From Bretschneidera sinensis (taxonomy: Eukaryota > Streptophyta > Magnoliopsida > Brassicales > Akaniaceae): a stretch of DNA of 64,000 nt. Shown in pieces: positions 1 through 10,017 of this stretch (positions within the stretch are counted from its first letter, which is position 1; every line of letters starts with the position of its first letter). The stretch is from assembly GCA_023935145.1 (NCBI GenBank), contig CM043705.1, forward strand, positions 23,657,290 to 23,721,289. Direction: 5' to 3'. The position numbers and the translations under genes are program-made. Below the pieces are notes generated by a model, which did no database searches, was not told the origin of the DNA, and saw only the letters and a list, made by a program, of their open reading frames with translations.

Positions 1-269
1 TTCTCATCAGTGAATGTGAGTGAAACTCCGCTGGAGTGAGGGATTTATCGGAATCTCGTTCAGAGTGAGGAGTCAATGAAGGTTTGCTTGTGGTTCTATT
101 GATAGGTGTTTGCAATGGGCTTTCGTCTCAGGCTCAGGTAGTTCAGTCTCCGGTGAAGTAGGGTTAGATCAGTCTCAGGGTCCGAAGGAGATAGAGTTAT
201 GGCATTTCTAGGGTTCGAAAACGGTACTATTGATTTCATCAATACCGAGCGGGACTTTCTTAATGGGAC
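1..269. other. NUMT segment a: mitochondrial-like DNA left of first retrotransposon
   Basis: This stretch is less AT-rich than the nuclear DNA at the right of the window. It joins directly, once the retrotransposon and one copy of its GGGAC target duplication are removed, to the sequence at 8662. It is therefore the left flank of one original block that ends with cox1 near 37.2 kb. No gene is recognised; the short antisense ORF here matches nothing I know. The mitochondrial origin is inferred from continuity with the cox1 segment, not from a gene in this piece. Confidence 0.5.
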
Positions 270-944
270 TGATAGGAACACTTTGTGTTACGTTTTTAAT
301 GCATTTCCTACCCTATTTGGCTTTGCAATTCTCTTAACTTTGTTATTTTGAGCTTAGTTTCTTTTCTTAGTATTTAAAAAGCTTGTGAACGTGGGAATGG
401 TAAAATAAGGCGCTAAAATGAATTTTCCTAGTTACTTTAGGAAATCTAAGTGGATTAAGAAAATAGTCTTATCATTCTAAGAAACTTTTCTAATTATGGA
501 AACTTTCCTTATCTATTATTTGCTGATTTCTTTGTAGGGTTCCACCTTGGAATTATTTGGATGATGTGTCAAAACACAAGAGAATATTGGAGTCCATTAG
601 TGACATGGGTATGTCCAACCTAACATGGGCTTGCCCAACAAAAAAATCACATAATCTCTTGTCAACTAAGCAAGGTGCAAGGTCCAAGCCCAAAGTAGAG
701 GAAGATTCGGATGCAACAGCCTACTGGATTTTGGCCTATCATAACAGGCCCAAACAATATCATTTTTGAGACTTTCTTAGGTCCAAATTGAAGTTCAAGA
801 CGTCTTCTTCCCAGCCCAATAAGTTTCAGCTCATTTGGAGATGTGTGGAAGAAGATATGACCGTTTGAATTCTACTAGTTGGGTCCTCCTGAAATTTCGG
901 GATTGTATTCCTCTTTCTTACTTTCGGCCATTCCTTGATTCTTT

Positions 945-1012
945 GCATGTTTTAGGGATTGTTTCCTTGCATGTTTTAGGGATTGTTTCCTTGCATGTTT
1001 CATGGCTTGTTT
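945..1012 (+). repeat. 24-bp U3 minisatellite in element 1 5' LTR
   Basis: Two successive units of about 24 bp based on TTGCATGTTTTAGGGATTG are followed by a diverged unit. The 3' LTR of the same element (about 7449-7495) has one unit fewer. The 820-bp LTRs of the nested element carry about five diverged units and the fragment at about 9560-9630 carries three. The repeat lies about 50-120 bp upstream of the TATA box, so it could act as an upstream promoter element. That role is inference. Confidence 0.8.
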
Positions 1013-1062
1013 TTAGCAATATTTTCTTGCTTTTCCTAAGCTTAGAGGGTTGTTCTAAGCTC

Positions 1063-1070
1063 TATAAATA
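1063..1070 (+). promoter_or_regulatory. TATA box of the Athila-family LTR
   Basis: TATAAATA is preceded by CTAAGC and is present in every LTR of this family in the window. It is also present, in the same sequence context, in the 820-bp LTRs of the nested element (20377) and the LTR-like fragment (about 9670). It most likely sets the U3/R boundary a few tens of bases downstream. Confidence 0.7.
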
Positions 1071-2083
1071 GGGTGTTTGTAAGCTGAAAGAGATCATCTT
1101 TTCTCTTGGAACCATCTCTACTCAAAATTCAAGAAGCAAAAGGCTGAAACACTCCACCATTCCATCTCCAATTGTGAGCACATTAGGACTTTTCCAAAAT
1201 GTGTTCTCCTTCATCTATCATCATAGCCGTTAGGTTCATCACCATTAACATCTCAAGCTTCCTTGAGTGTGTTCAAGAAGTGTACCCCTTACGGCTATTC
1301 TTTTTAATTGTTTCAGCCTTGGATTCTTATGTTAGAGATTATTATTAATTCAATGAGTTGGTTAATTTTCAGATTTATTCTTTAATGTTTTTGAATTGTT
1401 CATGATATGTAGACATATTAATTCATTACATATGTTGAATTTTCAGTTCTGTTATATTGAAAACTTTGATATTGCAAATCATTGAAGCCATAATCGCACT
1501 TTCGATCACTTAATTGATCTGGAGTACGATTTAAAGTGGTAAAAGCTATGAACAATAGCCAATGTTATGGAAATTGCATGTTCTTTATCCATGGACTTTT
1601 TCATAGGAATAAGGAACATGTTATTGAATCATAATTGCTTTTGATCTTAATGATTTGTTTAAGTAATTGTAAGGATGCGCTGAGTATTAACTTGATTGCT
1701 TAAACAAAATAACTAGCTGATGGACTTTTCTTAAGTTTAGCGATTATCCAAGAAGGAATTTATAAAGTGCATGATCTCTTTAGGCTTGCACTTTGATTCA
1801 ATTCTGATATGTGATTGAGGCACGAATTCGTTGTCTACATTGAAACAATTTGATTAGTCATTTAACAAACTTGATTTTCTGAATTGTGAGAGAAAATGAT
1901 CAATTGTAAATAATTGTTCTTTAATTTCCTTAGTAAAATTAGTAAAAAGAAAAATCAGATCATGAAAACCCCCAATCTTGTGTAATGTTAATAGATGTAA
2001 GTTTATATTTGTTTATAAACTGCTAATTAAACCAATCAAATCATTTTTTTATTATTTTTATAACTCTTTAGTATAGAGTACCC

Positions 2084-2196
2084 GCAATCCCCGGCCAATA
2101 ACGATACCCTACTAATCACTTTACTACAATCTTCTGCAGGGTTTGTTGATGACCGAAATAAACGGTCTATCAAATGGCGCCGTTGCCGGGGATTGC
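2084..2196 (+). promoter_or_regulatory. Predicted RNA stem pairing the LTR 3' end with the PBS
   Basis: GCAATCCCCGG at 2084-2094 is the exact reverse complement of CCGGGGATTGC at 2186-2196, which overlaps the distal half of the primer-binding site. In genomic RNA the two could form an 11-bp stem closing a loop of about 91 nt that contains the LTR end. The LTR segment also resembles the 3' end of tRNA-Asp (ATCCCCGGC...). Whether it regulates primer access is inference. Confidence 0.5.
2175..2196 (+). other. Primer-binding site for tRNA-Asp
   Basis: TGGCGCCGTTGCCGGGGAT lies two bases after the 5' LTR end. It is complementary to the 3' end of plant tRNA-Asp(GTC), including the CCA tail. This primer is usual for Athila/Tat-type Ty3 elements. 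Confidence 0.9.
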
Positions 2197-2398
2197 AAAA
2201 TCTCTATATTTTAGTGTCATTTAACTTGTTAATATTCTTCTTAGCATATAATATAACTTGTGTTTTACTTGATTGCAATTTTAGCATGTGACTTCCTTAA
2301 AACCATTTGTAACGTTTGTAAGGGAAGCTCATTATTATTTGTATTTCAAACTTTAACTTATATATTGATTCCTTTGCTTTTGTTATTTAGGTCCATGA

Positions 2399-2812
2399 AT
2401 GTCAGCAGTTAGTAGAAAGACTCAAGAACTTAGAAAACGCTTGGCTTTACTAAAAGAAGTGGCACTTTCTACAAATCAACCCCCACCTCACCAAGAAGGG
2501 AGGCTAGAGTCAGAGGAGTCAGATAATTTTTCACATCACTTGTCAGACGAGGAAGAAGACATACCTGACTTAGAAGACGCAAGTAAGGAAGACGAAGTAC
2601 CAATGGCTGAAACTATTAGGCAAATGTCTTCTTCAACTGATGGGGGAGCTGCACCAACTTGTATTACATATCCAGAACCAGCAGTTGGCAAGATAGCTGA
2701 GTTCGAACTGAAGAGTGGGTTCTTGCGCCATTTGCCCAAATTCCATGGGCTTACAAACGAAGATCCTCACAAACATCTCAAGGAATTGCATCATGTCCTT
2801 CACATGGGATGA
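2399..2812 (+). pseudogene. gag: gag N-terminal remnant (element 1)
   Basis: A 137-codon ORF with an acidic N-terminal region (stretches such as ESEESD and DEEEDIPDLED) leads into FHGLTNEDPHKHLKEL, the conserved start of the Athila/Ty3 gag capsid domain. It ends just after this motif, where the rest of the capsid should continue. The next ORF resumes with YFYEGLLPLERQLLDAA, normally over 100 residues further on. So the middle of the capsid is deleted and the frame is broken at about 2,805-2,815. Gag normally forms the virus-like particle in the cytoplasm; this copy cannot. Confidence 0.8.
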
Positions 2813-5688
2813 AAGATGGGAATCTTCTCACTTACTTTTATGAAGGACTTCTCCCCCTCGAACGTCAATTGTTAGATGCTGCTGCTGGAGGTTCTTTTGT
2901 CGATAAGACACCTGATGTTGCTAAGGAGTTACTCGCCCAACGTGCTCTTAATTATCAACAATACGAGGGAGTGTTAAACTCCACTCATTTGGTGAATGAG
3001 GTATCTTCTAACTCTGCTCTTGAGGAAAAAGTTAATAAAATGTCTACTCTTCTGTCTCAGGTACTGAATGTGAATGGAGCACAAGTACAACAAATTGCTC
3101 AAATCTGTGGTGTGTGTTGTACTCAAGGGCATCCAACTGACCAATGTCCCCAACTGATCAACAATGGAGGATGGGAGTCTCTTAACGCTGTTGGGTTTCA
3201 AGGTAATCAAGGTGGACAAAGGTACAACCCTTTCTCTAACACATATAACCCCGGGCTTAGAGATCACCCCAATTTTCGTTGGGCCAACAATGATAATGTT
3301 CAGAACCCTCAAGGTCAAGGGCAAGTGTTTCCACGCCCTCCAGGTTTGTTTATGAGGCCTCAGGTACCTCAAAACTTTGTCCCTAATCCTATTGTACCTA
3401 CAAATTCTGTTGCTTCTAATTATGATGAAATTTTAAAGTCCCTTGCTCAAGGGCAACAGAATTTAACTACTGCTACTCAAGCTCTTGTTACAGGTCAACA
3501 GGCTCACACTAAGGATATTGCAAAGCTGAAGAAGCAATTGGGACAAGTGGTGGACTTCATGGGAAAGATAACAGAGAGTGGAAAATTGCCTAGTAACACT
3601 GTTCCCAACCCAATTATCGAGCAAGCTAAAGTTGTTACCACAAGGAGTGGCAAGACCCTTTTGGATGTTCTTAAAACTCAGAAGAAAGCCAAAGTGACCC
3701 ACCATGAGGAAGAGGACGTTGAGAGCACCAAGAAGGAAATACAGAAAGATCCCACCACCACAATGGCAGAAATGATTGGTCCTCCATCATCTGAGAATGC
3801 TTTAAAACCTCAAGGTAACGAACAAAACCCTAAACACTCTTTTGATTCTAATCCTTTTGCTCGTGTACTTTTTCCTAGTAGGTTTGCCAAAACCAAGAAG
3901 GATGAATCTGATCAGGCCATCTTGGAGATTTTTAAGAAGGTACAAGTCAACATGCCTTTGATTGAGTGCTTGAAGCAAGTGCCAAGATATGCCAAGTTTC
4001 TGAAGGAGCTTTGCACTACAAGGAGGCAGACTCGTGAGAAGGAGGTGGTGAAGTTGAATGAGATAGTCTCTGCTGTCATCCAAAGGAAATTGCCACCAAA
4101 GCTTAAGGATCCAGGGAGTTTTTCTGTTCCTTGTGTGATTGGTACCAACAAATTTGATAATGTCATGCTAGACTTAGGAGCTTCAATTAATGTGATGCCT
4201 TATAGTCTTTATGCTTCTTTAGAGCTAGGTGCACTTAAAAGTGATAATGTTGTTATCCAATTGGCTGATCGATCTAATAAGTATCCTAAAGGATACGTTG
4301 AAGATGTTCTTGTGCAAGTAAATCAACTCATTTTTCCTGCAGACTCCTATATCATTGATATGGAAGATTCTCCCCTAAATTCTACTCCGTTGCTTTTAGG
4401 GCGCCCATTCATGAGGACCGCAAGAACAAAGATCGATGTTTATGAGGGAACTCTAACCATGGAATTTGATAATGAAGTTATACGCTTCAACATCTTTGAA
4501 GCCATGAGGTATCCATTGACTGACATTAAACCCTGTTTTTCTATTGATGATATTAACTCACTTGCGCAGAGATTTTTGGAAGCAATGGAAGAGGATGAGT
4601 TGAAAGTAACACTCTCTCAAGGAGTTGGTTATACTAAGAATGGAGAATCCATTTCTAGGGCTGAGTTAGAGAAGGCTGAAGAGCCCATTGTGATCAAAAC
4701 CGTAGCCTCCCTTGAGGCCCGACCCATATTACCAATGTCTATTCCTCCTTTGTCCTTTCCTATTTCCACTAACAAAATTTTACCTTCAGTGATACAGGCC
4801 CCTACACTTGAGCTTAAGGTTTTGCCAGATCACTTGAAGTATGTCTTTTTGGGGGACAAGGAGACACTACCTGTTATTATATCCTCGAAGTTGGAGGAGG
4901 ACCAAGAAAAGAAGCTTGTGGACGTTCTAAAGAAGTACAAGACCGCCATTGGTTGGACTTTGGCAGATATCAAGGGAATTAGCCCAACCATGTGCGTCCA
5001 TAGGATCCTGTTGGAGGATGGTGCCAAACCCACCAGAGATGCCCAGAGACGCCTACATCCACCTATGATGAAGGTTATGCAAGATGAGGTAATTAAGTTA
5101 CTTGATTGTGGCGTTATTTACCCTATTTCAGATAGCAAGTGGGTGTCTTCTGTTCAAGTTGTGTCAAAGAAGTCAGGAGTTACTGTGGTAAAGAATGAGG
5201 AGAATGAGCTTGTACCTCAAAGAGTGGTAACTGGTTATCGAGTTTGCATAGACTATAGGAAGCTCAATGCTTCAACAAGAAAGGACCATTTCCCTCTGCC
5301 CTTCATCGATCAGATGCTCGAGAGGTTAGCTGGTTATCCTTTTTATTGTTTTTTGGATGGATATAGTGGGTACAACCAGATCTGTAGAGCGCAAGAGGAC
5401 CAAGAGAAGACCACCTTCACTTGCCCTTTTGGCACTTATGCCTACAGACGTATGCCATTCGGATTGTGCAATGCACCAGCTTTGAAGTATCTGATGACAA
5501 AGAAGGAGGCCAAACCGAGACTGATTAGATGGGTGCTTTTGCTTCAAGAATTTGATTTGGAGATCAAGGACAAGAAGGGGAGTGAAAACTTGGTAGCTAA
5601 CCATTTGAGCAGACTTGTTCATGAGGAGGACGTCCTACCCCTGCAAGAATCATTCCCAGATGCCCATGGCCCATATAATAACTGTTGA
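2809..5688 (+). pseudogene. gag-pol: gag C-terminus, protease and RT remnant (element 1)
   Basis: A 959-codon ORF covers, in order: the gag capsid end (residues 10-55); a CCHC-like nucleocapsid knuckle, CGVCCTQGHPTDQC (about 100); a long linker; an aspartic protease with the active-site motif DLGASINVMP (about 450-540); and the RT N-terminal half (about 745-890) with the fingers motif [12 protein letters not shown] and [11 protein letters not shown]. The RT breaks off after [10 protein letters not shown], before the catalytic F/Y-x-DD box. It continues directly in the end of RNase H ([26 protein letters not shown]). The ORF then runs out of frame at a second deletion near 5657-5662. Without the DD box and most of RNase H the product cannot reverse transcribe. 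Confidence 0.88.
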
Positions 5689-6604
5689 GATTTTCGATGT
5701 TTGGGGCATTGATTTCATGGGGCCGTTTCCTTCATCTAACGGGTTTCTTTACATTCTTTTGGCTGTTGATTATGTGTCTAAGTGGGTGGAGGCTAAAGCC
5801 ACTAGAACTAATGACTCTAAAGTTGTTGTAGATTTCTTGAGATCTAACATATTTGCTAGGTTTGGAATGCCTCGTGTGATTATTAGTGATGGTGGATTAC
5901 ACTTTTGCAACCGTACAATTGAGGCCCTGCTCAAGAAGTACAAAGTGACTCATAAGGTGGCAACACCTTATCATCCTCAGACGAGTGGACAAGTAGAGGT
6001 CTCAAATCGTGAGATTAAGGGGATTTTGGAGAAGACTGTGAGCCCTACACGCAAGGATTGGAGCAAAAGACTTGATGATGCACTTTGGGCTTATAGGACA
6101 GCTTATAAGACGCCAATTGGGATGTCTCCATTCAGACTTGTCTATGGTAAAGCGTGTCACTTACCAGTTGAGCTTGAGCATAGGGCATGGTGGGCTGTTA
6201 AGTCTTTCAACATGGACATTGATGAGGCTGGTTTACATAGAAAACTCCAACTGAATGAACTTGAGGAAATCAGAAACGAGGCATATGATAGTGCATGGAT
6301 CTACAAGGAGAAAACTAGAGCTTTTCATGATAAGATGATCCATGGCAAGGCCTTTGTTGTGGGCCAAAAAGTTCTTCTCTTCCATTCTAGACTTAAACTT
6401 TTTCCTGGTAAGTTACGTTCTAGATGGGTGGGTCCATTCATTGTCACTAATATTTTTCCTCATGGTGCTATGCAGATAAAAAGTGACAAAACTGGAAATG
6501 AATTCAAGGTGAATGGTCATCGCTTGAAACCTTACTATGAGGCTTTTGAGGAGCACACTGTGGAGGATGTACCCCTCCTAGAGGTGCCACTCACAAAGGA
6601 CTAA
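5663..6604 (+). pseudogene. pol: Integrase core and C-terminus, N-terminally deleted (element 1)
   Basis: This ORF carries the integrase core: the first catalytic Asp in [13 protein letters not shown], the second in [10 protein letters not shown], and the Glu in [11 protein letters not shown] (the sister copy has AEVSNRE). The Athila C-terminal [16 protein letters not shown] region follows. The HHCC zinc-binding domain present in the sister copy (about 24,850-25,000) is missing, because a 389-bp deletion joins two CAGATG copies at 5657-5662 and shifts the frame. The stretch from 6605 to 6779 is the start of the 3' untranslated region and has no coding signal. Confidence 0.85.
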
Positions 6605-6779
6605 AAACAAGGTACAAAGTCTAGGCTGAAAGACTGTAAACATTAAAGCGCTGCTTGGGAGGCAACCCAATTCAACCGAAGCTGTGGAGGAGTCATTAAC
6701 ACAGATTTGCATTCTCTTTCTCTCTTCCATTTACGTTGGTTGATCTTTATATGTTATTTGTTTTGTGTGATTTTCGTAA

Positions 6780-8656
6780 ATAGGAACACTTTGTGTTACA
6801 TTTTTATTGCCTTTCCTACCCTATTTTGCTTTGTAATTCTCTTAACTTTGTTATTTTGAGCTTAGTTTCTTTTCTTAGTATTTAGAAAGCTTGTTAACGT
6901 GGGAATGGTAAAATAAGGTGCTAAAATGAGTTTTCCTAGTTACTTTAGGAAATCTAAGTGGATTAAGAAAATAGTCTTATCATTCTAAGAAACTTTTCTA
7001 ATTATGGAAACTTTCCTTATCTATTATTTGCTGATTTCTTTGTAGGGTTCCACCTTGGAATTATTTGGATGATGTGTCAAAACACAAGAGAATATTGGAG
7101 TCCATTAGTGACATGGGTATGTCCAACCTAACATGGGCTTGCCAAACAAAAAAATCACATAATCTCTTGTCAACTAAGTAAGGTGCAAGGTCCAAGCCCA
7201 AAGTAGAGGAAGATTCGGATGCAACAGCCTACTGGATTTTGGCCCATCATAACAGGCCCAAACAATATCATTTTTGAGACTTTCTTAGGTCCAACTTGAA
7301 GTTCAAGACGTCTTCTTTCCAGCCCAACAAGTTTCAGCTCATTTGGAGATGTGTGGAAGAAGATATGACCGTTTGAATTCTACTAGTTGGGTCCTCCTGA
7401 AATTTCGGGATTGTATTCCTCTTTCTTACTTTTGGCCATTCCTTGATTCTTTGCATGTTTTAGGGATTGTTTCCTTGCATGTTTCATGGCTTGTTTTTAG
7501 CAATATTTTCTTGCTTTTCCTAAGCTTAGAGGGTTGTTCTAAGCTCTATAAATAGGGTGTTTGTAAGCTGAAAGAGATCATCTTTTCTCTTGGAACCATC
7601 TATACTCAAAATTCAAGAAGCAAAAGGCTGAAACACTCCACCATTCCATCTCCAATTGTGAGCACATTAGGACTTTTCCAAAATGTGTTCTCCTTCATCT
7701 ATCATCATAGCCGTGAGGTTCATCACCATTAACATCTCAAGCTTCCTTGAGTGTGTTCAAGAAGTGTACCCCTTACGGCTATTCTTTTTAATTGTTTCAG
7801 CCTTGGATTCTTATGTTAGAGATTATTATTAATTCAATGAGTTGGTTAATTTTCAGATTTATTCTTTAATGTTTTTGAATTGTTCATGATATGTAGACAT
7901 ATTAATTCATTACATATGTTGAATTTTCAGTTTTGTTATATTGAAAACTTTGATATTGCAAATCATTGAAGCCATAATCGCACTTTCGATCACTTAATTG
8001 ATCTGGAGTACGATTTAAAGTGGTAAAAGCTATGAACAATAGCCAATGTTCTGGAAATTGCATGTTCTTTATCCATGGACTTTTTCATAGGAATAAGGAA
8101 CATGTTATTGAATCATAATTGCTTTTGATCTTAATGATTTGTTTAAGTAATTGTAAGGATACGCTGAGTATTAACTTGATTGCTTAAACAAAATAACTAG
8201 CTGATGGACTTTTCCTAAGCTTAGTGATTATCCAAGAAGGAATTTATAAAGTGCATGATCTCTTTAGGCTTGCACTTTGATTCAATTCTGATATGTGATT
8301 GAGGCACGAATTCGTTGTCTACATTGAAACAATTTGATTAGCCATTTAACAAACTCGATTTTCTGAATTGTGAGAGAAAATGATCAATTGTAAATAATTG
8401 TTCTTTAATTTCCTTAGTAAAATTAGTAAAAAGAAAAATCAGATCATGAAAACCCCCAATCTTGTGTAATGTTAATAGATGTAGATTTATATTTGTTTAT
8501 AAACTGCTAATTAAACCAATCAAATCATTTTTTTATTATTTTTATGACTCTTTAGTATAGAGTACCTGCAATCCCCGGCCAATAACGATACCCTACTAAT
8601 CACTTTACTACAATCTTCTGCAGGGTTTGTTGATGACCGAAATAAACGGTCTAGCA
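6780..8656 (+). repeat. 3' LTR of element 1 (start truncated by deletion)
   Basis: This LTR begins ATAGGAACAC; the first two bases of the usual TGATAGGAACAC are lost in the deletion that removed the polypurine tract. It is 26 bp shorter than the 5' LTR: those two bases plus one 24-bp minisatellite unit. The terminal CTAGCA (rather than CTATCA) abuts GGGAC, the matching target duplication. Confidence 0.92.
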
Positions 8657-8914
8657 GGGACATTCGAGAAGGAGCTGGATAGAGGAATTCGATCTTCAGC
8701 TAAAGGTACTCAAGGGTAAGGAAAGCCGTATAGTGAGTCAAGCTCAATTGTAGTTCCCTTTCCCCTATATGTGCGATTATCTTACCTTTCTTATTTGCTT
8801 AGTCCCGCTCCGTCTGTCTTTTTGGGAGACGACTGATCTTTTAGAACTATTAAAGCAGGTATCCAAGAAGGTATCCAAGTAAGAGATGGACGGGCATGAG
8901 CCTTCTTCATTCAC

Positions 8915-9221
8915 TGATCAACCCCTTTAAATCCCTTGTTTTCAACCTCAGATGGATAATGTGTTTGAACTCAAATCAAGATCAAGCTGAGAAGAATTCT
9001 CTTTTCTCTTGCTCGGGCTTCTTTGATGAGAATCAACAAGCACTATTAAAGGATCCTTTGCATATTCCAGTTGGGCCAATTACTATATTAAGATCTAAGA
9101 AAGTCAAAGAAGCACTTAATGAGCTGATTCAAGAGATTTGGGCTGAATCTAAAATTGAGCATTCCAAGCTTGGCCCTACAGGAGATGAAAGAATAATAAG
9201 TTTAATCCAAGCTATTGATAG
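8915..9221 (+). pseudogene. C-terminal tail of a Ty3/gypsy polyprotein (third family)
   Basis: The reading frame contains DPLHIPVGPITILRSKKVKE and ALNELIQEIWAES. This matches the tail, roughly PIGPITRARAKKxKEALNGLIQEIW, that follows the integrase in several plant Ty3 polyproteins. The frame runs into an LTR-like sequence starting near 9222. The rest of the polyprotein is absent upstream, where mitochondrial-like DNA resumes, so this is a fragment. It is not the same family as element 1 or the nested element, whose polyproteins end differently. Confidence 0.65.
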
Positions 9222-9900
9222 TGACATGGGTATGTCCAACATAACAAGGACATGCCCAATAATAATCACCTAGTCTCTTGTCAACTAAGTAAGGTGCAAG
9301 GTCCAAGCCCAAAGTGGAAGAAGATTCGGATGCAACAGCCTACTGGATTTAGGCTCATCATAACAGGCCCAAACGACATCCTTCTTAAGACTTTCTTAAG
9401 TCCAAATTGAAGATCAAATCGTCATCTTTCCAACCAAACAAGTTTCAGCCCATTTGGAGATGTGTACAAGAAGATATGGCCGTTTGAATTCTGGTCATTG
9501 GGTGCTCTTGAAAATCCGAAATTGTGTTCCTCTTTTTACTTTTGGCCAATTCCTTGATTCCTTGCATGTTTTAGGGATTGTTTCCTTTCATGTTTTATGG
9601 ATTGTCTCCTTACATGTTTTATGTTGTTTTCTTGCTTGTCCTAAGCTTAGAGGGTTGTTCTAAGCTCTATAAATACTTGTGTGTTGTAAGTTGAAAGGAT
9701 AATAGAATTCAGAAAATACTTGAGGTTTGCTTCCTCTATTGGTTCTTCAAAGAACTTTTGAACTTATCAAGGGTTCTTCCTTGTGGCGTTCAGCTCCGAC
9801 TTATCAATCAATCCTTCCACAATTGATTGTGGCGTCTTCATTATACCAAGGTTCTTGCTTCCATACAAGCAACGGGTCGCGGTGTCACATAAAATCTGTT
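9222..9900 (+). repeat. LTR-like remnant sharing the common U3 module
   Basis: TGACATGGGTATGTCC at 9222 begins a stretch closely related to the U3 of the 1.9-kb and 820-bp LTRs: the CAAGGTGCAAGGTCCAAG segment, GATTCGGATGCAACAGCC, the CATTTGGAGATGTGT segment, three 24-bp-type repeats and the TATA box (about 9670). Downstream (about 9700-9900) the sequence is unlike the other two. It has a palindromic-looking CCTTCCACAATTGATTGTGG stretch of the kind seen in R/U5 of other plant Ty3 LTRs. The right end is uncertain and no target duplication was found. Confidence 0.6.
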
Positions 9901-10017
9901 TTCTAGACGATTTCTGGGTAAGTATTCCAATATTGTTTGTCGGGTCTCAAAGTATGTCGATGAGGTTCGCATCATTCTTACCCAGAAAAAAGAACTCAAT
10001 CATTATTGCGTAAATAA

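Larger units (their letters stand above)
270..2172 (+). repeat. 5' LTR of element 1 (1,903 bp)
   Basis: This is the reference copy of the family LTR. It begins TGATAGGAACAC and ends GGTCTATCA, so the termini form the short inverted repeat TGATAG/CTATCA. It holds a U3 module at about 600-1070 shared with other families in the window, a 24-bp minisatellite (about 945-1010), a TATA box at 1063 and, near the 3' end, an 11-nt segment complementary to the primer-binding site. Full-length relatives lie at 6780, 12939 (reverse), 15938 and 27674. Confidence 0.95.
270..8656 (+). mobile_element. Athila-type Ty3/gypsy LTR retrotransposon (element 1), internally deleted
   Basis: The element starts TGATAG and ends CTAGCA (the other copies end CTATCA). 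It is flanked by the perfect 5-bp duplication GGGAC (265-269 and 8657-8661). Two 1.9-kb LTRs enclose a tRNA-Asp primer site and gag, protease, RT and integrase remnants on the plus strand. The protease motif DLGASINVMP and the RT stretch [14 protein letters not shown] are typical of the Athila lineage. Compared with the sister copy at 15938-29572 it has lost 717 bp of RT/RNase H, 389 bp before the integrase core, and 1,531 bp covering the 3' untranslated region, polypurine tract and first bases of the 3' LTR. Part of gag is also missing. It cannot be autonomous. The LTR pair differs at only a modest number of sites by eye, so insertion is fairly recent. Confidence 0.93.

Noticed and set aside
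945..1012. CRISPR-like array in the LTR U3 repeats
   Set aside because: The units are contiguous with no spacers and are found in every LTR. This is a plant nuclear minisatellite.
835..1071. ORF in the LTR with repeated LHVLGIVS units, recurring at 7343, 9454, 14037, 16502, 20164, 24116 and 28238
   Set aside because: These are all translations of the 24-bp U3 minisatellite in the LTRs. The unit length is a multiple of three, so it stays open in one frame. They lie upstream of the TATA box and follow LTR copies, so they are not genes.
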